A DNA stretch of 64,000 bases from Rhizophlyctis rosea. Lineage: Eukaryota; Chytridiomycota; Chytridiomycetes; Rhizophlyctidales; Rhizophlyctidaceae. The notes under the pieces were generated by a model, which saw only the letters and a program-made list of their open reading frames with translations, was not told where the DNA came from and made no database searches. The position numbers and the translations under genes are program-made. The DNA lies in NCBI GenBank assembly GCA_027596075.1, contig JADGJC010000079.1, positions 1-64,000 on the forward strand. Reading direction: 5' to 3'. Positions 9,491 to 19,406 of this stretch are shown piece after piece (position 1 is the stretch's first letter; each line of letters opens with the position of its first letter).

Positions 9491-11421
9491 ATGGACCAGA
9501 AGTTGGTTCACTCGCTTCCCAACGACTTGCAGTTCAAAATCCTCTCCTTGCTCACGCCTCCAAGCCTCTCGTCAGCGATAGGATCGGTTCCTGTTCCAAA
9601 GCCTAACCTGAGAGTTCGAGCAAACGTCATCGACATCCTGAACCGACTCGACGCGGAAGGACATTGCATAGTGGACGACTTTTTGGATATAGCCTTGGCC
9701 AACAGTCTTTTGACTACTTGCAAGGTATGGACTTTGACCAAGTCGCGATAACCCCACGAGAGTCTTCGCTAATTCAGCAGCGGACCAGGACCTGGAACAG
9801 AATGGCCAGCTGCGACCAGCGAAGATGGGAACGGGAGTCACACAGTACGTGAAGACTTGCTTCTTTGCTTTCATGCCAAGGTTGTAACCAGGCAACGTTC
9901 AGGCATAGCAACGAAGCTATTCGCGGCGACAAGCTTCGCTTCCTGCTAATTAGCGAGTTGACGGCAAACACAAATGAACTTCCTGCGACATTTACACCAT
10001 TCAAAGAACTGAAGCAGCATTTTGACACCCTTTCAGCGTCGCTGAACGACAAACTCCCTCAAAATGCTTCGGTCCCGCCATTCACGTCAAAAGGTCTCCA
10101 AGTCGCCTTCTACCCTGGCAATGGCGCCCGTTATGTGAAGCACCGCGATGCTTCGCCATTAAACCCCAACCGAAGGATCACAATGATCTTATATCTGAAC
10201 AAAGATTGGTCACCAAAAAATGGAGGTCAATTGAGGATCTATCGGTCAGAAAAGACGCCCGATACGGCCGAGAAGGAACACAATTTCGAAGATATTAGTC
10301 CTCTATTCAATAGGCTGCTTGTGTTCCGGAGTGATATGGAGCATGAGGTCTTAGAATCTTTTGGAGATAGATTCGCAGTCACGATGTGGCTCTACTCGCC
10401 ACATGATTTGGATGCAACTCTCGCAGCATATCGTAATACCCAACGTACGCCCAATAACGACACCATCTTTGTTTCCATCCCATCATACCGCGACCCGGAA
10501 ACAAAACGCACCGTAGAATCTCTCCTGAGTACTGCCAACAATCCATCTCGCATCCATGTAGGCATCTTATACCAAGACGATCCTATCGAGGATGCGGCAA
10601 TACACGATCATACCTCATTGCCCAATACCCCAAACATCCGTGTTACATCAGTCCCAATCTCGGAAGCAAAAGGCCCAGCATACGCCCGCCGAATCATCGC
10701 ACAAACCTTATACAAACACGAAAAATACTACTTCCAAATCGACTCTCATTGCCGATTCGCCAAAGGATGGGATACGTTGCTCATATCCAGTCTGCTCGCC
10801 GCACCACATCCTGCAAAATCGTTGATTACCATGTACCCACCTCCTTACACCCTTCCTGACATCCTTTCGAAACCACCTTACGGCCCTGTCATCATGCGTC
10901 CTGAGAAGTTTGACGACGACGGTATGCTCCGCATCACAGGGCGGCTGACCTTCCCTCCGCCGCCGCCACAACACGACGAGCCGGACACTTTGATCTCTCA
11001 GAAGTTCATCGCCGCCGGATGCCTCTTCGCCCCTGCTAAGGAGCTTCTGACTGATCTTAACGAAGGAGGCGGTGACGCCGCACAATGGGCGGGATTGTTC
11101 TTTGGGGAAGAAGTCGCGCAATCGGCAATTTTATGGACGCGCGGGTGGCGGTTTTGGACGCCGAGGGATGGTACCAAACCTATCATTTGGCATTTGTGGC
11201 AGCGTAGCTATAGGAGAACGTTTCAGGAGAATATGGATAGTGATGCTGGTGGGCATGGGTCGTTGAAGGAGGTACGGGCGGTTTCGCAGAAGAGGATTAG
11301 AGTCAGTTTGAGGATGGAAAATGGGGAAGTAGATAGGCCTTTGGTGATGGGAGAGGGATGTACGTTGGCGGAGTTTGAAGGGTTTGTAGGTGTCAAGTTT
11401 GCGGAGAAGAGAATAGAGTGA
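9491..11421 (+). CDS. Fusion: prolyl 4-hydroxylase + GT60 (Skp1-type) GlcNAc-transferase
   Basis: Exons 9491-9724, 9789-9848, 9892-11421; 607 aa. Residues about 1-30 (LPNDLQFKILSLLTPPSL) look like the first half of an F-box. Residues about 45-270 are a 2-oxoglutarate/Fe(II) prolyl hydroxylase with iron ligands H182 and D184 (VKHRD), H249 (MEHEVL) and 2OG-binding R258, closest in style to the PHD/PhyA group. From about 290 it is a GT60-type glycosyltransferase: IFVSIPSYRDPET at the start, YYFQIDSH (D382) as the metal/nucleotide site, later FFGEEVAQSAILWTRGW. In Dictyostelium, PhyA hydroxylates Skp1 and Gnt1 (GT60) adds GlcNAc to the new hydroxyproline, as separate proteins. No signal peptide, so cytoplasmic. 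Neighbours: peroxiredoxin (divergent) and GNA1 (convergent). Confidence 0.9.
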
Positions 11422-11647
11422 AGATGGCGCGTCTCTGACCAGCTGTGCTTACACTCTGCCATTCCTTACATAGTACACCATCTCATAACGTTGCAAATCT
11501 CATCCAACATGTTTTGCAAATGATAAGCTTTCCTCATTAATTTGCTCCATTACCCAACATAACACCAACACACCATCTGCTGCACGCCATCCATGATCTT
11601 GCACCGTTTCTCATGTTATCACCAACGAATATTGGGGGAAATGGGTA

Positions 11648-12659
11648 TCATGGTCTATAATTAGCCATCATCTGACTTTTTGGTTTGAACCCGCACTTTT
11701 CGTAGAAGCCGATTTTGTCGTGTGCGCAGTTAAGGATCACCTGTGTTGGATCGATGAGGATCCATGTCCAAAACGCCGTGCGTCAGCACACTCTCGTCAA
11801 CCGCCTTTACCTTGTACGCTTTCCGCTCGTCCGCAATGTGCACCAAGGCTTTAATGATCCTAATCAAGTGCACGCCAAGTCTTCAGCAACCAACGTCAAT
11901 GACTGAACGCCATATGCAGAGTTGTCATTACCATTTGCCCAAACTCTTTCCGCGTGTGTCTTCGTGAACGACGATATCTGCGTGCGCAAAGGTGTCTTCA
12001 GCAATTGACCATCATGGCAAGTGACATGATGGATGCACAGGCGCGTACCCTCAATATGTGCTGCAATTCCGTTCTCATGTAGGAACTTGTGGTCGAGGAG
12101 TAACGACCCCGCTCTGAGTATAGCTATAGTTGTCAAATTTTGTGGCGTGGGAATCGTCATGTGTCAAAAGGGGTTTACCCTACAATCCGCTCCTTGTCGA
12201 CATCTTCAATCACTAGCGTGTAGTGTACGTCATTTCTGTGTTGCAGCCAGTGGAAGCGTTCTGCGATATGAAGACGGTTAAAATCAATCGCATCATATAT
12301 GTCACAGTTCGTGAGTTTTTGATGGACTGAGTCATGAGATATTCACCTCGGTACTTTTCTTTGGAGATGTTTCCGACTTCAGAAAGCTGTCCCAGTAAGG
12401 GTATGAAGCCTGACCAAAGCCCAGAAAGAAAACATTCATTGTCAGAAAACGCGTGCAGATGGTGCAATGATCTTTGACGGGTCGTACCCTTATCGTAGTC
12501 CCCGATGTGCAGCGGCCGCAAGAGGTAGCCGGGTGGTAATGCCTTTTGGACGTCTTCTGATATCAGTCCGTCTGGAAACTGATAGTCGTCAACGTAGGAG
12601 ACGTATGGAGGTTCTGTTGATTCGTGTGGTTTGGGGTCCATTGTGGTTGCAGATGACAT
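11648..12659 (-). CDS. GNA1: Glucosamine-6-phosphate N-acetyltransferase
   Basis: GNAT-fold enzyme making GlcNAc-6-P from GlcN-6-P and acetyl-CoA on the way to UDP-GlcNAc (chitin, glycosylation). Seven exons: 12659-12488, 12409-12347, 12260-12179, 12113-12049, 11977-11932, 11859-11811, 11740-11648; 189 aa. Visible family signatures: LRPLHIGDYDKGF, LSEVGNISKEKY, DVHYTLVIEDV, KFLHENGIAAHIEDIVV, the acetyl-CoA loop DTRGKSLGKW, and the C-terminal VILNCAHDKIGFYEKCGFK. All joins are in phase. It converges on the hydroxylase-GT60 gene (227 nt between stops), whose glycosyltransferase would use UDP-GlcNAc. The first ATG of the frame (12659) was chosen; another Met follows six residues later. Confidence 0.95.
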
Positions 12660-13012
12660 GATAACGTGAAGGGAAAGGAAAGGTTTAGCCTGCCGCAACT
12701 CGGGAAGAAGGTTTCATTTTGTGGCGGCGCAACCGAAATGAATACCTTACACAAATCCGATAGATCGGACAGTGTCACAGGATGTGGCGGTTTGAAACCC
12801 CACCCTGGCTTGCACGACGTCATTCAACTAACACCGCCACAAACTAGCATTTTTCCCATTGACTTTTTAACACTTTTGACTTGCCATCTATTCTCACAAC
12901 CACCAACTATATTTAACACATGCTATTCACACAATCTCGTCGGACAACCAAACTCCAACTACTGAACCTCACATCACTCCTACTCCTTGTCATCCTCCTC
13001 TTCAACCCCAAA

Positions 13013-13690
13013 ATGAGCACAACCCTCTCCAACGAACTCACCACCGCCCAGTCAGACTACCAATCCCTCCGCTCCGTCAAGGGCCACTTCGACGGCGGAG
13101 ACGAGTTCAACCCGGACGTCGACAAGTTCGGCGGGAAGAAACAACTTGCTATGGAGAAGTTGGGAGAGTACTTGGGCGCGCCCGGAACGCCCGCGACGAG
13201 GGTGTTGCAAACGATGGGAAAGCCGGACGCCGTGGTGCCGAAGACTGACGCCTCGCAGGAGGGGCCGAGTGCTTTGCAAGGAGGGTCGGCGGGAGTGCAG
13301 GGCATGCCGGTGAGTTTCGGTGATGGCGTCAGCGCATTCCAGTAGGAGCATATTGTTTTTACCACGAAGTTGGGGGATTTTTGGCCAATGGCGCAGGGAG
13401 CGCTGAGGTTGGGAACATCTGATCGAAAGCTAGTATCAAGGGATGCAGCTTGCGAACCTTGAGTGCGGATAAAGCAATAGGCGATTGGTGTGCAAGACTC
13501 TTTGTTGATATCTCATTATTTCCATTTCCAGGGACCGCTTATCCCAGGCGGCGGATTGGCGGAAGGTGGAAACTACTTCTTGGTATACTACTGGCGTGGA
13601 AAGCATGACTACCTCTGGTTCGAGGTCCAAACCGACAAGAACGGTGACGAAACCGTCAAAGGTTACGACTGGTACAAGGCATTGGAATAA
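13013..13690 (+). CDS. Conserved-looking hypothetical protein, 151 aa
   Basis: Exons 13013-13309 and 13532-13690. The start has a good context (CCAAAATGAGC). The N-terminal part holds KFGGKKQLAMEKLGEY and a Gly/Pro-rich linker. The second exon encodes GPLIPGGGLAEGGNYFLVYYWRGKHDYLWFEV in two short pieces and ends KGYDWYKALE. The YYWRG..DYLWFEV pattern recalls small uncharacterised fungal proteins, but I cannot name the family. No signal peptide or membrane segment. Divergent from GNA1 (353 nt between ATGs). Confidence 0.75.
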
Positions 13691-13881
13691 AGGCAAATTG
13701 CTCAGTATCGTAATTCCATAGCACGGAAACAAATTGTATATTGCCGCCACATCAAATATGAAGTTTTGCAGATCCGTCCGACATCAGCGTTTTATGTGTG
13801 GTTTCTTGTTGAAATTGGAGGTTGTAAAGAAGGGGTCGCATCCATGTACACGGATCTATATCTAACCTATCAAAAGGAACC

Positions 13882-16403
13882 TCAAACAACTAATGTAGCA
13901 CCACCACCGTCACTATTCTCACCAACCATACTCATCCTACTTCCAGCCCTCTTCAGAAACACACTTCCATGCCGCGCACCTAGAACATTCCCACCTCCAT
14001 CCGGTGGCCGCAAGCTAGTTCTACGTCCCATCCCCATCGCTGGCGGCATGCCGGGAACCGCTAATGCTATCCGCGACCCACCCATCCGATTACTCGGACG
14101 TAGCACATTGGTTGTCGTCAACCGACTTCCGAGGCTTCGCGATTGCTCATCTTCCTCTGTCACTCCGACTTCAAGGATTGGAACAGCTAGACTCCTGTTA
14201 GCACCTCCGCTGGGTGTTTGAGGCCTACTCCTATCCGGCATCTTCTTCGAGGACACAGCATTCGACGCAACCGGCTCATCATCGGACGAATCGCCGTCAT
14301 CGGCATCAGTTCTTATACTTTTCTCATCTTCGTCTTCCATTCTGAATTCAGGAGCCTTCCCTTCGTCAGCGGAACTTCCCAAAAGCTGTCCATGTGTAGC
14401 AGCAATAAGGGCATCATCTCTCACACGTTCGGCCATGATCTGTTGAATGCGTTCCTGTATTTGACTACGACGTTTGCCCTTTGTTGTTTGAGAAGTTTCG
14501 TGCGATGTTGTTTGGGTATTTGTGTGGTGGATGGAGGACCATTCCCGAGGGTTTATGTACCAGGCTCCGTACTGTTCGGGTGGGAAATGAAGGGTGTAGT
14601 TGGTGATTGACTTCCACGAACGGCAGGATTATTTTGATCTTCTGACATTTACCTGACCCCTCTTGTCGACGTTGGAACCACGCCGTGGTGCAGCGGACGC
14701 TTTTCGGCGTTTTGATTTGATGATTTTGCCTTCACCTAGATGGGAAAAGCGGGTTAAGACATGTCTTGTGATGTACTTAACATAAAAAAACACTCACATC
14801 TAGACTTACCATCTGCAAACACCATCTTCCCACCGCTGCCCCACTGTACCTCCGACTCCTTCCTTCCCTTCAAACTGCTTAACAGCTCCTCCGGCGGGTT
14901 CTCCTCCAACGTCACCCTGATCCTTGGTGCCCGCTCACTCTCCGATGCCATCGGTGCCCACGGGTTCAGTAAGACGGAGAAATCCCCATTCTTGGCCACA
15001 GCAAGTGGATCTTCCATGTCGTCTTGAAGGGGCTGTCGGGCGGATGGGCTGATTGGGGAGAGGATGGATGTGGCAGATATTGCCGAGCGGGTGAAGGAGT
15101 CTGAGCTGTCCGTGAGTTGAGTTGTGCGAACTGAGAGGGTATTTGTGGAGGGTTGGTGTTGCGGCTGGGGTTTGGTGGGGGTTTGGGGTTGGTCTTCAGG
15201 GAGGAGGGTGGTGGTGGTATCAAGGTTGGAGGATACCCAGTCGCGTAGATCCAGTATCACTGTAATATAAATGGGTTTGGTTATGATGAGACGGTCATTA
15301 GATCCTACTCTGGCATGGGGAGGAATACCTTTCTCCATTACATGTGCGCCATTGCCTCTCGCATGAGGGACTCCACCAATTATATTCCTCGTCCGACGTG
15401 GCTCAACCATCTTGGAATATCGTTCCACATGAGCTTTCAACAGATAATGCCAACCAGCAAGCGTTAGCGGCATTTTCTCATTTCCCGATCCAAACCCTTA
15501 CCTCTGGCCCCCTCCCCACCCAAAGGCTCCAAAGTCCGCGACCTTCCAATCCCCTCCGGCATAACAGCCAACGACGCCATCTGAATCACACTCCTCCTCC
15601 CTTCCGTCGCTCCATCTGCCCGCTGCCCATCCTCCTCCGTCAGCGGCAAATTCTCATAACTCTCGACTGGAAATGACATATCTGAATCAAACGATTCTGG
15701 CCGCTCAATGGGAAGGGGTCCAAGCTCTGACAGGACGGAGGAGGATGAAGATGTACTTAGTTGGGAGGCTGTGCGTGAAAGTTGTGCTGGTGCTGTGGCA
15801 GGACGGTTGATAATGCGGAGGAGGATGGTGCGTTGGGACGGGTTTAGGCCGGAGAATTCATGTAGCTGAAGTTATGGTGTGAAGATAGGTGTCCTGTTCA
15901 TGACTGACAACAAAAGAAAGTCTCCCACCATCGCTTCCTCCGTTTCCTCTTCAAGAGTTTCAACTCGTTCCAGCCGCCGCAATTTTGCGGGGTAGAGCAA
16001 AGCTCTGCGCTGTTCCTCTCTGCTATTTTCATGCCGTAGGATCGGACCTGCCGTCACCGCTCGTCGTTTTGGTAAGGAGCCTGTTGTTTCCGGAATAGGC
16101 GAAACGGTCCGAAAGATTGGTTGGTAATGGCCATTGCTGAATAGAGCATGAGAATCAGAGTCGATTAATGAATTCGGCCTCCACGCCAAGAGAACTTCAG
16201 TACCTGACTTCGTTTACTTTTCTAAGACTCCACGGTCGTTGTACTGGCATTTGGCCGGGCACTATTTGCCTATCCGGAAGATGGGGTATGTTTGCAGATG
16301 AACAGAAGGAATAAAAGTAAGGTCGGATATGATGGGTTTGGACAGATGGGGTTAATATCAGCAACATTGGTTGATCAATCATGATCGTAAACCCATGATC
16401 CAT
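13882..16403 (-). CDS. Large, mostly disordered protein with a YGAWY motif (possibly FAM47-like)
   Basis: Seven exons: 16403-16204, 16136-15929, 15865-15502, 15433-15329, 15259-14810, 14735-14653, 14610-13882; 712 aa; all phases agree. The N-terminal part has a basic segment (LPKRRAVTAGPILRHENS) and an acidic one (LEEETEEAM). The middle is Ser/Thr/Pro-rich. Folded-looking islands are AHVERYSKMVEPRRTRNI, VILDLRDWVSSNL, and in the last exon LHFPPEQYGAWYINPREWSS, which resembles the FGAWYL-x-P-x2-W motif I recall from FAM47-type proteins, a family linked to cilia or testis. A coiled segment (SQIQERIQQIMAERVRDD) follows. The start could instead be the ATG at 16250. Function unknown; a flagellar role would fit other genes here. 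Confidence 0.65.
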
Positions 16404-16880
16404 AAAAATCGTGAATTTGATTTGGCCATCGGATCCTACATATCGGGCTGCATGCCCATGCTGATGAGTGGGCGACAGGTGATTATGGCAACCAACCCAA
16501 TCTGCTGACAGCGTGCACCTTTGGCGAGAGCCTGTTCATTTGCACTCACGTTATCTGCAACATTGCTTGTGTGCATTTACCACAGCCAGGACATGGACCG
16601 AATGAGTTTCATGTTCCATCTTGATACTTTTTATTGATGATACCACTGGGACTGGTCACAATCCGAAGGCGGAGTAGAAGAGATGGGTCAAATGTATGAG
16701 AAATTCGGCAACTGAAAACTTGGAAACGTCTAAGAGGTAGGCTGTCGACAGTAAAGCAGTTAAAGAGTCAAATACCATCCAGCAGGGACCCTTACTGCGC
16801 ATAGCTTACATACAGTGCATGGCCTCCCAAGGCACATTTTGCGCCACCAAAGCCGCGGATGGCGGGAGTTCCCCAAAATA
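16404..16880. other. Intergenic
   Basis: Divergent spacer between the YGAWY protein and the nuclease-like gene. Short frames only; nothing supported. Confidence 0.4.
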
Positions 16881-18410
16881 ATGCAGAATTCATCCCCTAT
16901 ATTTACATGCTCGACGCACACAACGGAATCGTTTGAAACAAAAGAAGTTTCGGCACTTGAATATGGCGCCAACTGTGAATTGCAGCTATACCAAATGGGA
17001 GCAACGAAGAATTTCTTCCACCAGGAGACGGTCTTCTTGAGTTCAGATCACCGCCTCGACCTGGCCACCTTCTGCCGCGAAAACCGCTTTGAGGCAGTCT
17101 TCTATCTTCCGGACGGTTTGGGCGGCGCTCAAGTCAAGCTGTACGCCCGGGAGGACGGCTGGACCAACAATAGTTTTGAGGGCTTGCAGGTTCTTCATTG
17201 CAAAGTGCAACTTTCGAAAGGTTAGGACTCTGACGAACATAGAAGTAAACAAATGGTCCGTGCCGTATAAGATGGCATGTGCATTGTAGCATTAGCTCGG
17301 CCTGCTGCACTACAACTCCTGACCTTTGCATACCATTTGATTCGGTGGTTCCTCTATGAATCTTACATCTGTTAATGTCCAATATATGATTTAGCATTTG
17401 GCCGTTCCGTCACATTCTCCGAAGCTCAGATTGAGCAGGTCTATGCGGACTTCTCAGTCTCTCAAGGTCTTCCATGGGATATCGAGGCCCTCTGTAGTCC
17501 TGTGCAGGTACCGCGTGCTGTTTGTAAGTGCCTGTTATCAGTTTTCTACTTTGCTCTCTCTCTTTCTGACTCGGGTCTGTGGACAGCTGAGACCATCAGC
17601 TTATATTGCAATCACAACACCTGCCGTGCAGGACCTTCCCGACGCACAATCATATCCCTCCTCACCGTCAATGCCGTTGCTCATGTCAGCCGGGAACATG
17701 CGGATGGACTACCACTCATTGTTGATGAGGATTATCTTGCAGAAGTTGTTAAGGAGGATTTGAAGGGTCAACGGGTGCAGTATTATGGGAACATTGACTT
17801 TGCAGTGGGACATTCCCGCCTCAAAGACAGGTATGTTGATTGTGCACGTTGGTGTTCATAATACCGTTTCATTCAGCTTTTGTCAAGCAGATTGCCTGCT
17901 AGTGTTGCGATGTTGGTGATCCACGCAAAGAAGAACCAAACCTTCGTTGGGGCGTATGCACAAACAGTTGCACAAGCGGCCGCCTCTCTTCTGTACAAAG
18001 TCCAACATCGTCGAGGATTTCCCATCAAACCCACCGTCTACTTCATCACCACCGATGGTGAGCAGTTCCGTTTCGGGAAACTATATGTTGGGTCGGGTCG
18101 CATCTATGTTTCCCATTCTCCCGATCTGGAACATTCCATCCGCCGGAAGGGAGTTTCGGTGTCATTGGAGGTTGTTTACGGTTGCTTTGTCAAGATTGTA
18201 CAAATGGCCACGGAAGTCTCACCAACAATCCTAAGTCAATTGAGTGAAGCTAGCTTCCCCGGAGTTGGCAATCCACAAATAGCTGAACCTGGTACGGGTC
18301 TGGAACGTTTGGAACGGGAGGTGGCGGAAGTTACTATGGAGGGAGGAGCCGATGGGGATTTTTTCACGAAGAAGCGGGTTGGAGAGGGAATAGGAAGTTG
18401 TGTGGTCTGA
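16881..18410 (+). CDS. PD-(D/E)XK nuclease-like protein, 410 aa
   Basis: Exons 16881-17220, 17395-17523, 17587-17830, 17891-18410, in phase. The C-terminal half has the layout of restriction-endonuclease-fold proteins: an acidic residue in YYGNIDFAVGHSR (D227), a strand MLVIHAKK (H249, K251) where the usual form is E-x-K, a Gln-bearing helix (AYAQTVAQAAASLLYK), and a closing strand with TDGEQFRFGKL (D293). Such domains occur in fungal Crinkler-like proteins and other lineage-expanded nucleases. The usual Glu is His here, so the site may be altered or inactive. The N-terminal 110 residues are unassigned (FHQETVFLSSDHRLDLATF). The start at 16881 is the first ATG in frame; an upstream exon cannot be excluded. 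Confidence 0.6.
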
Positions 18411-18885
18411 GTGGATTGCGCTGGGTTAAATGAGGCAAAATAGCCAATGGCACTAGTTAGGTTCTAACAATCCGCGATTGTTGTCGAACTTGAAAATGTT
18501 TGTGAACGTCGAGAAGACCATCAATTTAAGGTTTCAGAATAAGAGTATCACGATCACGCAGTCATATTCTCTGAATGGTGAGTTGTCCTCATAAAAGGTG
18601 GAAGCTGGTGACTTCGAAGAGGGCAGTCTGCTTTACATATTTCACAGCGGCATTCAAATGTTCACTCCCGTGTTCAATCATTCAAAAATGATCCAGCTGT
18701 CGTTGCCGACGATTGTACTGCAAAAGGTTCTTATATTGTAGTTTATTACCCTTGATGTACACTCTATATCACTGCTATCAACATCGACCTTCTCTACCTC
18801 CCAATGCTCAAGCGCCAGGTCAAACATCAAATCATCCACAACCATCTGCACCCTTCACAGCGCAACAGCCCCTCCTGAAATGTCT
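18411..18885. other. Intergenic
   Basis: Downstream flank of the nuclease-like gene. No supported feature. Confidence 0.35.
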
Positions 18886-19351
18886 CTAGGTATAGCCTAA
18901 AATCCGCCAATCCCTCCATGCGTCCCACTTACAATGAATCGCGGCTTGCTCCTGAGGGCTTTGAGGAAGGTGTAACACAGGTAAACAGCATGCTTTGGAA
19001 AGTCCAAAGGGTTGGATGCGGTTGCGGTCGATGGTTCCGTCTTTTTCCAGGGCATTAACGAGGAGCAGTTCGGGGTGGACGGAATGGCTGGCCACATGAG
19101 ACTTCATGATCTTCTCCATTTCATGTAGTCCTTCCGCACCATCTTCCCTAGCTTCAATGACACGCAGTGTGGGAAGAGCAATAGTTTCGAGCGTTACAGT
19201 CTTGCATTCAGCTCATTCATCGTTTTGATAAAGCGCCTGTCTACTTCCAGAGAGGGCGGTATTAGCGTCGAAGCTCAAGGGTTCAAAAACTTTCCTCTCT
19301 GCCCCACCGTAACAACGACATCCAACCAAAATACCGTGCGAATAAAGAAAT
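18886..19351 (-). CDS. Possible small gene or 3' gene fragment, unresolved
   Basis: The frame LETIALPTLRVIEAREDGAEG...MEKIMKSHVASHSVHPELLLVNALEKDG...WDAWRDWRILGYT (ending at 18886) has good protein character. It is closed upstream by a stop near 19205. The frame before that (ILVGCRCYGGAERKVFEPLSF, 19213-19351) also reads well, but I could not find a clean intron joining them. It may be a short gene with an unidentified first exon or a pseudogene. No domain is recognised. It lies just downstream of the F-box gene on the same strand. Confidence 0.3.
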
Positions 19352-19406
19352 GGCATCTTCCCTATCAGTAAAAACCACCAAAATGTAAATAAAACAATCC
19401 CCACCC

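Noticed and set aside
10708..11121. Antisense frame inside the GT60 domain
   Set aside because: Shadow of the strongly supported plus-strand gene.
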